From assembly GCA_003132905.1 (NCBI GenBank), contig PKZC01000099.1:1-8115 (forward strand): a DNA stretch of 8,115 bases. The letters are read 5' to 3'. Position numbers and translations under genes: made by a program. The notes under the pieces were generated by a model. The model saw only the letters and a list, made by a program, of their open reading frames with translations. It did not search any database and was not told where the DNA came from. This document shows positions 1 through 5,313 of this stretch, piece by piece. Origin of the DNA: Bryobacterales bacterium. GTDB lineage: Bacteria > Acidobacteriota > Terriglobia > Bryobacterales > Bryobacteraceae. The stretch's first letter is position 1. Each line of letters opens with the position of its first letter.

Positions 1-73
1 TGTCCTGGCGACCATCCTTGGTACTGACGCGGGCGTAAAGGGCGACTCTCTCGATACTTGCTGCGCGTTTCAT
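1..73 (-). CDS. Serine site-specific recombinase (resolvase/invertase family), N-terminal fragment cut by window edge
   Basis: Reading leftwards from an ATG at 73-71, the 24 visible residues begin MKRAASIERVALYARVSTKD. YARVST is the hallmark N-terminal motif of serine recombinases; its serine is the nucleophile that attaches to DNA during strand exchange in resolvases, invertases and large serine integrases. The rest lies outside the window, so the subfamily cannot be told. No good Shine-Dalgarno sequence precedes the ATG; a GGGAGG lies too far upstream. The frame is the same as that of the transposase remnant at 101-337 and is separated from it only by TAA at 103-101. That suggests the recombinase gene was joined to the IS fragment, or that its own upstream region was replaced by it. 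The family call is fairly sure because of the motif; whether the gene is intact is unknown. Confidence 0.75.
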   Translation of the reverse strand, partial: MKRAASIERVALYARVSTKDGRQD

Positions 74-100
74 GGTTGTCAGGCAGCGGCTCAGCGTCGG

Positions 101-337
101 TTATCCGGTGTAGCACCTCCCAGAATTTAATGTTGTCCTCCCACGCGCTTTCCGCGCTCGCTGATCGAACAGTCCATAATAGCCGAACTCCTGATACCGC
201 TCCCGCATCCGCCGCATGGTCCGGTCCGTCACCCCGGCGATCTCGGCGGCCTCCATCCAGCTGATCTTCTTCGCCATCGCCTTCAATATCACGTCCTGTA
301 GTTTCATCATCCGCTCCAGTTCAGCGGCGCTCGTCAT
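101..337 (-). pseudogene. Truncated ISNCY-type transposase, N-terminal helix-turn-helix only
   Basis: The 78-residue product from the ATG at 337 (a GTG at 352 is possible) carries a helix-turn-helix at about residues 27-47, with core MEAAEIAGVTDRTMRRMRER followed by YQEFGYYGLFDQR. This matches my memory of the N-terminus of ISNCY-family transposases, where the region binds the IS ends and precedes a DDE catalytic domain. After GLFDQR (about position 158) the family resemblance stops, the reading turns into unrelated residues, and TAA at 101 ends it. No catalytic domain is present, so the protein cannot transpose DNA. The fragment abuts a serine recombinase start in the same frame, which points to a mobile-element junction near 157. 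A stand-alone small DNA-binding protein is possible but less likely. Confidence 0.68.
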
Positions 338-364
338 CCCGGGAGCTCTCACTCCCCAGAGTCG

Positions 365-428
365 CCGGTTTTTCTAAACCGGACAGATCACCTGTTAACT
401 CGACCGGACAAATCACATACTAACGACA
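365..428 (-). repeat. Putative IS end: two 14-bp direct repeats plus a short hairpin
   Basis: On the plus strand ACCGGACAGATCAC (378-391) and ACCGGACAAATCAC (403-416) match at 13 of 14 positions, with starts 25 bp apart. A perfect 7-bp inverted repeat CCGGTTT/AAACCGG (365-371 and 376-382, loop TTCT) overlaps the first copy. Read on the minus strand, the segment begins near 428 with TGTCG and leads into the transposase remnant about 75 bp later. Repeated TGTCCGG-type blocks upstream of a transposase are what transposase-binding sites at an IS end look like. The exact tip is inferred. Confidence 0.5.
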
Positions 429-491
429 TCACGCCGCCAGCCCCTTCCGATCAGGCTTTGTCTGTGATACTGTCATCGCCGAGGTGATCCC

Positions 492-674
492 ATGCCCGCA
501 CCCGCACGTGCAAAGGAAACTCCGATCAAGGTGCTTCCTCTCGAAGAACGCATCCGCCGTCGCGCTTATGAACTCTATGTCGAACGCGGCAATCAGTCTG
601 GCTCCGAACTCGATGATTGGCTTCAGGGCGAAGAAGAGATTCTGCGCGCTGCCGAACAGCCATCGGCGCGTTGA
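492..674 (+). CDS. DUF2934 domain small protein
   Basis: This 60-residue protein has the DUF2934 signature across almost its whole length: EERIRRRAYELYVERG (residues 18-33), then SELDDWLQGEEEIL (38-51). The family is short, mostly helical and of unknown function; it is abundant in Acidobacteriota and also occurs in proteobacteria. The Tyr/Trp-containing helix pair (AYELY and DDWL) is the conserved core. The start is well supported: GAGGTG at 481-486 lies five bases before the ATG. It has no signal peptide or membrane segment and is probably cytoplasmic. It stands alone, about 60 bp from the putative IS end behind it, with a hairpin about 50 bp after its stop. Longer ORFs overlapping it on either strand show no family resemblance. 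Confidence 0.85.
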   Translation: MPAPARAKETPIKVLPLEERIRRRAYELYVERGNQSGSELDDWLQGEEEILRAAEQPSAR

Positions 675-724
675 GGCCGGGACGATCAAGCTAACTGACC
701 CACCGTGCACGCAACAATCGAGGC

Positions 725-746
725 CGCCGGACGGGACAGTCCGGCG
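725..746 (+). terminator. 8-bp GC-rich hairpin after the DUF2934 gene
   Basis: CGCCGGAC (725-732) pairs perfectly with GTCCGGCG (739-746) around a GGGACA loop. It lies 51 bp after the stop of the DUF2934 gene and could stop or stabilise its transcript. No T-tract follows, so it is not a canonical intrinsic terminator. The surrounding 675-899 holds no recognisable gene. Confidence 0.3.
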
Positions 747-899
747 TCAGCAAGGATACTGTTCGGCCCCGTTCGCTTCGATGACATATTGTCCGAAAAA
801 GTGTCAGTTCTTACAGGGGACAATAAATGCGGACTGGAGTCATAGCTGATTCTGTGGGTCTTAGCGTTTGGCCCTTGTGGTGCGATCCGTCAATCGCGT

Positions 900-1172
900 A
901 TGCAGAAGTTCAGCACAGCCTGGCTGGCATCCGAACATCACCGCCTCCACCATGTGGAGCAGTGGCCTGACAGTCCTCGCAAGCAAGCGGTAATCGAGGC
1001 AATCCGATCATCACTGGACAGCCTTTCTGTCTATCCCCGAAAGTCTCAGGAAAGCTTTATTTGTTTTGTTTGCGAGACCAGAAAGACGAAATCGAAGGTT
1101 CTGGAGATGCGGCCCACTCGCGAGTCGGTACAGATTTTGACGGGCTCGACAGAGTTGGAAAGAACGGGCTGA
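900..1172 (+). CDS. Hypothetical small protein with a CxxC motif (doubtful)
   Basis: The reading frame encodes 90 residues. The first half (TAWLASEHHRLHHVEQWPDS, then an AIRSSLDSL helix) reads like a real amphipathic helical protein and resembles short uncharacterised proteins of Acidobacteriota. The middle contains CFVC (CxxC), which might bind metal, followed by a basic stretch. The C-terminal third is less convincing. No Shine-Dalgarno sequence precedes the ATG and no other start is available. No membrane segment or signal peptide is seen. It may be a genuine orphan, a decayed gene, or a chance ORF. The long inverted repeat at 1318 lies about 145 bp downstream; if that repeat is a recombination site, this would be the associated ORF. 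Confidence 0.4.
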   Translation: MQKFSTAWLASEHHRLHHVEQWPDSPRKQAVIEAIRSSLDSLSVYPRKSQESFICFVCETRKTKSKVLEMRPTRESVQILTGSTELERTG

Positions 1173-1317
1173 TTCGCAAACAGCGGCCGTCGGTATTAAA
1201 ACAGTGCCGAGAAGTTGAGGCTTCAAGTGGCCACACTGTCCGAAGGTGGCTAGGTAAGGACAACTGCCATCATCGGGTTTTCGTCCTGTAGATCGTGGCG
1301 CTTCATTTGCACATACT

Positions 1318-1405
1318 GTCTAAGCTGGGAGGCGTTCCGGTACCAGCACGAGGCCCGTGCCATCGAGACTCTGTGCTCCGGACGCGCTCCCAGCGCGACT
1401 TAGAC
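1318..1405. repeat. Long imperfect inverted repeat, attC-like stem-loop
   Basis: GTCTAA (1318-1323) pairs with TTAGAC (1400-1405). GCTGGGAG (1324-1331) pairs with CTCCCAGC (1387-1394). CG (1333-1334) pairs with CG (1385-1386), and TCCGG (1336-1340) pairs with CCGGA (1378-1382). This gives 21 pairs, with a 5-nt bulge GCGAC on the 3' arm and small bulges at 1332 and around 1335 and 1383-1384. The loop holds a further hairpin GCACG/CGTGC (1346-1350 and 1356-1360). The outermost boxes GTCTAAG and CTTAGAC differ by one base each from the attC boxes RYYYAAC and GTTRRRY, and the length fits attC sites. The integrase-cut GTT is CTT here, so this is a resemblance only. A structured RNA is the main alternative. 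Confidence 0.6.
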
Positions 1406-1416
1406 TAACTCAGTGC

Positions 1417-1429
1417 TCGGAATTTCCGA
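1417..1429. repeat. 13-bp palindrome TCGGAA-T-TTCCGA
   Basis: Two 6-bp arms flank a single central base, forming a compact dyad that a dimeric DNA-binding protein could recognise. It sits 43 bp past the 3' end of the minus-strand gene ending at 1472 and 11 bp from the long inverted repeat. There is no direct evidence of function. Confidence 0.25.
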
Positions 1430-1471
1430 ATTGAAAACCAGCGATCGGTGAATTTGACGGGGTGTACGGTC

Positions 1472-1753
1472 TCAGCAATTGGATAGTGCTCTAGCCAATC
1501 TGTTAGTGTGAGCCGTCCGGTGGCGCAGAAACTCCTCGGGCACGAGCCCCTTGGCCGCGAACTCCGTGAATCGCTGCAATGCCAGCAGATAGGTGTTTAG
1601 GGCGTTGTGCTTCTCCTCTTCGGTTGATGCTAGTCTTGTTTGCTCCATGGCAGCGTGCAGTTCGGAGGCTAATTGTTGCTCTATTTCGTGCAGACAAACT
1701 TGTCGAGAGCGGAATTCGGCGTCATAGATGTCATACTCTGTTGGATCGAGCAA
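1472..1753 (-). CDS. Hypothetical 93-aa helical protein
   Basis: I do not recognise a named family. The protein is acidic to neutral, strongly helical and without a membrane segment. The second half contains NTYLLALQRFTEFAAKGLVP followed by EEF. In my memory, a YxxALxRFxxFxxxGxVPEEx ending is typical of short uncharacterised proteins in Acidobacteriota. A TTG at 1753-1751 is the first available start, directly after an in-frame TAA, with AAGG a few bases before it. The next Met, in HAAMEQT, would remove a third of the protein, so TTG is preferred unless the gene has lost its 5' end. It has no operon partner; the AT-hook gene at 1979 diverges from it. Confidence 0.6.
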   Translation of the reverse strand: MLDPTEYDIYDAEFRSRQVCLHEIEQQLASELHAAMEQTRLASTEEEKHNALNTYLLALQRFTEFAAKGLVPEEFLRHRTAHTNRLARALSNC

Positions 1754-1978
1754 TTACCTTGCCGTGCCTACCAAAGTTCCCGCCGGAGCGGGGTAATTGT
1801 CTACATGGCCACCAATCCAATCGAAGCCGGCGCGGCTATTGCGCCTGTACTCAGTGGGGATGACCGCCGTTGCAGTTGATCGTGGTCTGGTGGCTACTGT
1901 GGTGTACCCGGCCTCGTTTGGCGTTCCGTTGAAGATTCATGACAGCCAATCCGAACCAGGACCCGCTATTCTGCAAGG

Positions 1979-2164
1979 ATGAACATCGGAAAAATGCTCG
2001 ACGAACTTCGGGCGGAGCGGGATCAGCTCACTGAAGCGATTATCACGCTAGAGCGACTTGCAGCCGGACGTGGCAGGCGCCGGGGCCGCCCGCCCGCTTG
2101 GATGACAGCAGTGAAGCGCCGCGGCAGGCCTGCGGGAAGCAAGAACAAGCCGAAGGAGGAGTGA
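1979..2164 (+). CDS. Small basic protein with AT-hook-like motifs
   Basis: The protein has 61 residues: an N-terminal helix likely to form a coiled coil (residues 1-28, LDELRAERDQLTEAIITLER), then a basic tail with two AT-hook-like cores, RGRPP (35-39) and RRGRPAGSKNK (47-57). AT-hooks insert an Arg-Gly-Arg core into the minor groove of AT-rich DNA, so a dimeric nucleoid-associated or regulatory DNA-binding role is a reasonable inference. Similar tiny proteins are frequent in Acidobacteriota. AAGG overlaps the ATG, so translation initiation may be weak; a second in-frame ATG lies 15 bp later but would cut the helix. The gene ends with TGA at 2162-2164. A 13-bp palindrome CGACCG-T-CGGTCG follows at 2168-2180. 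Confidence 0.75.
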   Translation: MNIGKMLDELRAERDQLTEAIITLERLAAGRGRRRGRPPAWMTAVKRRGRPAGSKNKPKEE

Positions 2165-2232
2165 ATCCGACCGTCGGTCGAAACTGAAGCTGCCTTCTGG
2201 CTGATTCGGACGTCCTGGGCCGGAAGAGCCCA

Positions 2233-2514
2233 TTAGCCACGGGCCGTGAAGCAACCGTGCTCATGCCTGTGATGAAACAGCTTTTCCCGGTACTTCTCGC
2301 ACACCTTGCGCGCGTGCTCAGCCTTCGCCCAGCCATCGTTGAAGGTTGCTGCATCGAGCGCCATTAGGCTCAGGACCGCCTGGCAATGTTGCTGCATGGC
2401 CACCGGATACGCTTGAAGGATGTCTCGCCATTCCTTGCAACCAGGAGCGTTTCTCTCCTCGAGTGCACCGGAGGCAACAGCCGTGGCTACGAATCGACTG
2501 TTCAAATTCAGCAT
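2233..2514 (-). CDS. Hypothetical 93-aa helical protein
   Basis: No named family is recognised. The body (residues about 25-87) reads as long helices: EWRDILQAYPVAMQQHCQAV, then DGWAKAEHARKVCEKYREKL, ending HHRHEHGC. A helical hairpin closing with H-x3-HGC is, in my memory, characteristic of short orphan proteins in Acidobacteriota. It has three Cys after residue 25 before the C-terminal one, several His and no signal peptide. The start is the ATG at 2514, because GGAAGG lies six bases upstream; a TTG one codon earlier is less likely. The gene converges with the AT-hook gene ending at 2164, with 68 bp between them. Two dyads lie upstream, at 2587-2604 and 2655-2680, and could belong to its promoter region. 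Confidence 0.65.
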   Translation of the reverse strand: MLNLNSRFVATAVASGALEERNAPGCKEWRDILQAYPVAMQQHCQAVLSLMALDAATFNDGWAKAEHARKVCEKYREKLFHHRHEHGCFTARG

Positions 2515-2586
2515 CAAACACCTTCCAGAAGGAGCGCCGGGCAGATAAACGGGGCTGGTCCGGTTCTAACTGATTTTCGATGGGAA

Positions 2587-2604
2587 GCTCGGAGTTGTCC
2601 GAGC
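2587..2604. repeat. Perfect 7-bp hairpin with GTTG loop
   Basis: GCTCGGA (2587-2593) pairs with TCCGAGC (2598-2604). It lies 73 bp upstream of the minus-strand gene starting at 2514, so it could be a leader hairpin for that gene. There is no T-tract on either side. Confidence 0.35.
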
Positions 2605-2654
2605 CGAAAGAGGACTGCGAAAGTCTAGAATACGCCCTCCGCTTCCTCAACTCA

Positions 2655-2680
2655 AATCGATTCTTTTTATGTCATCGATT
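2655..2680. promoter_or_regulatory. Operator-like dyad AATCGAT-N12-ATCGATT
   Basis: AATCGAT (2655-2661) and ATCGATT (2674-2680) are perfect inverted arms around an AT-rich 12-bp spacer containing five T. Half-sites separated by about two helical turns, with an AT-rich centre, suit a dimeric regulator. It lies between the minus-strand gene at 2514 (140 bp away) and the SGNH gene at 2960. No regulator is assigned. Confidence 0.35.
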
Positions 2681-2959
2681 GCGCTAGGTCGTGAAGGATG
2701 CGGCGTGTCATCAGTCCCGATCTCGGCGAGGCATTCTGGAGGGCGCTCCGGGGCGGCTAGCCCTTGCCCTACAGCTCGTGTTTCCTGAGGATCGCCCGCG
2801 TTCTGTGTTCCGCCGGTGGCCCACCTCGAAATAGAGCCAGACAGAATTGCCAGCGCCGGTCACTGGGATGCGGGGACGTCAGCACAGCGAGGAGTGCGCT
2901 ACTCGGGATCGATGCCTCCGCAGTTCTAGTGTTCTTCCTTCTGCGATACAGTATTTTCT

Positions 2960-3661
2960 GTGAACGTTCGAAGTCCCGTTCTTCGCGCCCGCGTTGCTGC
3001 GGGCCTCCTCTTGGCATCCGTACTTCTCTCGATTGCGGCTCGGGCCCAACAGAGCGGATCTCACTCCGACCACAGGGCGGCCTCGCCGGAAGATGGCGGT
3101 ATTGTATTTACCGGCAGCAGCATTTTCCAATTCTGGACGCATCTGAGGGATCAAATGGCTCCGCTGCCAGTGCTCAATCGAGCGATCGCGGGCACCGTCA
3201 CCCAGGACATGTTGAACCGCATCGGACAACTAGTTTTGCCGTACCAGCCGCGAATTGTGGTCTACTATTGTGGCAGCAACGACATCAGTGCCGGCGAGGA
3301 CGCCGCTCCAATCGTCAGGCGCACCAAGCGGTTTATTCAAATCCTTCACGAGAAATCGCCGAACGCGTTTTTCTTTTACACATCGATTCAGAAGGCACCA
3401 GAAAAGCGTGCGCGCTGGGAGATTGTCGAGGCTGTGAACCGTGAAATGGAGCGGTACAGCCGCGAGGCGGTCAATGTCGGCTATATTGATCTCAATCCAG
3501 TTTTGTTTGACGGCGGCAATAAAATTCGGGAGAACCTGTTTCTGCCAGACGGACTCCACTTCCGTCCCGAGTCAACCGCATATCTAGAGTTTTCCCAGAT
3601 CGTCAAACCGGTTCTTATCAGGGCCTGGGAGAGCGGCGCCGGTTTACCAAAATCGAATTAA
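2960..3661 (+). CDS. Secreted SGNH/GDSL-family hydrolase
   Basis: The 233-residue protein starts with an export signal: basic n-region, hydrophobic LLLASVLLSIA, likely cleavage after ARA at about residue 29. The mature part shows the SGNH blocks in order: block I FTGSSIFQFW with the likely nucleophile Ser54; block II NRAIAGT with oxyanion Gly78; block III YCGSND (Gly105, Asn107); block V LPDGLHF with Asp197 and His200. Such enzymes hydrolyse ester or acetyl groups on lipids, sugars or cell-wall polymers. It resembles the platelet-activating-factor acetylhydrolase-like branch, but the substrate cannot be told. It acts outside the cytoplasmic membrane. The only reasonable start is the GTG at 2960, since an in-frame TAG lies at 2927; no clear Shine-Dalgarno sequence is seen. 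The length is normal and all catalytic residues are present. It is transcribed alone. Confidence 0.9.
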   Translation: MNVRSPVLRARVAAGLLLASVLLSIAARAQQSGSHSDHRAASPEDGGIVFTGSSIFQFWTHLRDQMAPLPVLNRAIAGTVTQDMLNRIGQLVLPYQPRIVVYYCGSNDISAGEDAAPIVRRTKRFIQILHEKSPNAFFFYTSIQKAPEKRARWEIVEAVNREMERYSREAVNVGYIDLNPVLFDGGNKIRENLFLPDGLHFRPESTAYLEFSQIVKPVLIRAWESGAGLPKSN

Positions 3662-3703
3662 CTTCCGGCCGATCCTGTCGTCGGCAGTGGCACGATCCAC
3701 ACA

Positions 3704-3807
3704 ACCTTGCGTGACGCCCGCCTTGTGCGCCGTTGCCTCGATCGACGCATCGTGAAGTCCATGATTCGCGAAACTCACGCGGCGGCGATCCCCAACACCT
3801 TTGGATC
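3704..3807 (-). pseudogene. Frameshifted remnant of a TetR-family DNA-binding domain
   Basis: Read leftwards, one frame gives ADPKVLGIAAA (3807-3778) and then a stop. After a frame change, FANHGLHDASIEATAHKAG continues as VTQG (3772-3704). Joined, this matches the start of a TetR regulator: helix 1 ending in AAAxxFANHGL, then the helix-turn-helix ASIEAxAxxAGVTQG. After VTQG the expected Y-x-HF motif is missing and no ligand-binding domain follows; the SGNH gene ends at 3661. Thus only about 35 codons survive, with at least one frameshift. The identification is from pattern alone and is moderately uncertain. It implies that a regulator, and perhaps the transporter it controlled, was once here. 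Confidence 0.42.
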
Positions 3808-4059
3808 CGCGCGTCTACTCCACGTCGGTATCTAGGTTGCGCTTCACGCGCGCCGCTTTGTCGTTCGTCAAGGATTGCGAGAAAGAATATGGGGAGTACG
3901 AGACCACAAACTAGCGCGTCTAAAACGCCTGATGCCATGGGCGTTATCCAGAAGCGGCGTTCGAATAAACTGCTGCGGGCCGATCAGCAGCAAATCTCGT
4001 TTCCTCGAATGAGACTTCCTGGCGTTTGCTTGCGCCTAGGGGATTTCTCACCAACTACG

Positions 4060-4096
4060 GGACGGACCAAACGGCGGCTTCCTGCCGCCACCGTCC
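4060..4096. repeat. Nested GC-rich hairpin
   Basis: GGACGG (4060-4065) pairs with CCGTCC (4091-4096) outside GGCGGC (4073-4078) pairing with GCCGCC (4084-4089) around TTCCT. An asymmetric internal loop (7 bases against 1) separates the two stems. It is stable in either transcript and has no U-tract on the plus strand. Confidence 0.5.
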
Positions 4097-4115
4097 AGAT
4101 TGTCGAACAAGCCGG

Positions 4116-4139
4116 ACCGGAATCGGATCACTTTCCGGT
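4116..4139. repeat. 7-bp inverted repeat ACCGGAA/TTCCGGT
   Basis: The arms at 4116-4122 and 4133-4139 are perfect, with a 10-base spacer. It lies 20 bp after the nested hairpin at 4060-4096. Confidence 0.35.
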
Positions 4140-4204
4140 AACCGGACTCTTCGGGCGGTATCCCGCACGGTGCGTCGCCTCGCCCAACCTCCGAATGGCG
4201 CGTG

Positions 4205-4224
4205 ATACGGGAGTTGGCCCGTAT
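4205..4224 (+). terminator. Possible intrinsic terminator hairpin
   Basis: ATACGGG (4205-4211) pairs with CCCGTAT (4218-4224) around AGTTGG, followed by the T-rich run TTCGTTACTTT. The shape is terminator-like but the T-tract is interrupted, and no plus-strand gene ends nearby except the SGNH gene about 540 bp upstream. Confidence 0.3.
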
Positions 4225-4242
4225 TTCGTTACTTTGGGGTCT

Positions 4243-4256
4243 GTGAGTAAACTCAC
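4243..4256. repeat. Short dyad GTGAGT-AA-ACTCAC
   Basis: Two perfect 6-bp arms with a 2-bp spacer resemble an operator for a dimeric regulator. No gene starts beside it, so function is unassigned. Confidence 0.25.
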
Positions 4257-4550
4257 CCGACTCGCCCCCATGCCACTGCCCGCAGGCACAAAACTCGGCA
4301 CGCACGAGAATTCGAGATTGCATTTGCCACATTCGAGCAGATTCGCGTTGCATTTCCAGAACTCGCGATGACTCTCGACCTTCACCATCCACATGTGGAG
4401 TACATGACAATAAACCTGCCCGTAAGCGTCGGGCTTTCGGAAGGTGCCCGCGAACGGGCCGTGAAATCCAAAGCTAGGCTGAGAAGCCGCAATGAGCTAC
4501 AAGGAGCCGAAACACTCCGGCCGCAAAGCGCATGGACCAGCCGGTGAATG

Positions 4551-5297
4551 TCAGTTAATTGCGAAACAGTAGAAAAGGCCCGCGCCGCCGCTGCTTTCCA
4601 GCGCTGCCTGGCTGCATCCTTTTGTGGCGTTCGAGGAATTCCAGGATGAGCCATTGCCGATTCGATCAGAATGACCGACCTGCGCGGAACCTGTTGAGCT
4701 GCTGGTCCAGTTGTTGCAAGTATGGTCGGCGTTATCCATGTAAGCGCGGCCGTCCCACTTCGATCCCGTGAGAATTTCGTGCTGAATCGATGGCGTATCG
4801 CCGATGCCGTGAATGACCTGTCCATGCTCGTTGCGTGTGGACTGTTTGAATAGATTGCTGCCGCGCTGCGCCTGGACGAGCGTGTCTCCGTGAAGTTCGG
4901 CAAGGTCTGCCGAAATGATGGCGTTTTGCGGCGCCCCCAGTTGCGCGAACGACCAGTTGAACCAAGGCCCGGTGCCGATACGGTCACGCGCGTTGACGGC
5001 GGGCTGTCCGGGACGAGCCTGAGTGCTGAGATAGGCGTGCCAGGTGTGACCGCCCGCGCCGACAGCCGCCGCAAGCGCCTGGCAGTGCGCGTCGGCGCCC
5101 GCAAGTCCGCCAAGGTCTCCGCCTTTACCGAGACCGACGCTGGTGACGAAAAAGGTCATTCGAGCCGGAGTCGGCGTCGGGCTATCTGGGGGCGGCGTGA
5201 CGCCCTGGGTATTCGGCGCGTTCTGTTGAGCCAGCATCAGGCAAGAGGCCAGCATCAAAGTACACAAGACGACAGCGTGAGCATGTGGCTTGGTCAT
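4551..5297 (-). CDS. Exported lectin-like/endostatin-like (DUF1554-like) protein, downstream paralog
   Basis: The 248 residues begin with a signal peptide (MTKPHAHAVVLCTLMLASCL); LASC (16-19) fits a lipobox, while LAQ-Q (23-25) could instead be cut by signal peptidase I. A Pro/Thr-rich linker (33-45) leads to the domain: MTFFVTSVG, LGGLAGADAHCQ (62-73), WHAYLSTQARPGQPAVNARD (86-105), HGDT (136-139), HEILTG (173-178), DHTCNNW (191-197), GCSQ (227-230) and GLFYCFAIN at the end. The four domain cysteines (72, 194, 228, 244) probably form disulfides. This recalls bacterial lectin-like proteins and the DUF1554/endostatin-type fold, so cell-surface binding is inferred; no catalytic residues are recognised. 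The chosen ATG matches the paralog's MTK start; an ATG at 5312 (MAAKH), one base after the upstream stop, is possible. It is the second gene of a two-gene operon. Confidence 0.85.
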   Translation of the reverse strand: MTKPHAHAVVLCTLMLASCLMLAQQNAPNTQGVTPPPDSPTPTPARMTFFVTSVGLGKGGDLGGLAGADAHCQALAAAVGAGGHTWHAYLSTQARPGQPAVNARDRIGTGPWFNWSFAQLGAPQNAIISADLAELHGDTLVQAQRGSNLFKQSTRNEHGQVIHGIGDTPSIQHEILTGSKWDGRAYMDNADHTCNNWTSSSTGSAQVGHSDRIGNGSSWNSSNATKGCSQAALESSGGAGLFYCFAIN

Positions 5298-5313
5298 ATG
5301 CTTTGCCGCCATT

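Larger units (their letters stand above)
2515..2959. other. Gene-free stretch with two inverted repeats
   Basis: I see no convincing gene here. The ORFs on both strands between 2764 and 2959 lack family motifs and overlap the SGNH gene in wrong frames. The stretch holds the upstream region of the minus-strand gene at 2514, two dyads (2587-2604 and 2655-2680), and the leader of the SGNH hydrolase. Confidence 0.5.
3811..4550. other. About 740 bp without a convincing gene, rich in hairpins
   Basis: No frame shows a recognisable family. A minus-strand ORF at 4128-4394 (88 aa) has four Cys near its start (CNANLLECGKC, then FSC) but no known zinc-finger spacing, no clear ribosome site and no neighbour support. 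The stretch holds inverted repeats at 4060-4096, 4116-4139, 4205-4224 and 4243-4256, and a GCCCG-CGAA-CGGGC tetraloop hairpin at 4446-4459. The part nearest 4550 is the 3' untranslated region of the minus-strand lectin-like pair. Confidence 0.5.

Noticed and set aside
484..849. 121-aa plus-strand ORF overlapping the DUF2934 gene
   Set aside because: The DUF2934 frame has a recognised domain and a ribosome site, while this frame has neither.
2764..3444. 226-aa plus-strand ORF overlapping the SGNH gene
   Set aside because: It has no family motif, while the overlapping frame has a signal peptide and all SGNH catalytic blocks.
4128..4394. 88-aa minus-strand ORF with clustered cysteines
   Set aside because: The cysteine spacing fits no known zinc-binding motif, there is no ribosome site, and the second half reads like non-coding sequence.
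4422..4440. GTAAGCGTCGGGCTTTCGG resembles the start of an IS66-family terminal repeat
   Set aside because: No partner end, no IS66 gene and no target duplication are visible, so the likeness is too weak to call.
4382..5113. 243-aa minus-strand ORF rich in Arg, Ser and Thr
   Set aside because: It is a shadow of the lectin-like gene in another frame, with composition typical of GC-rich out-of-frame reading.
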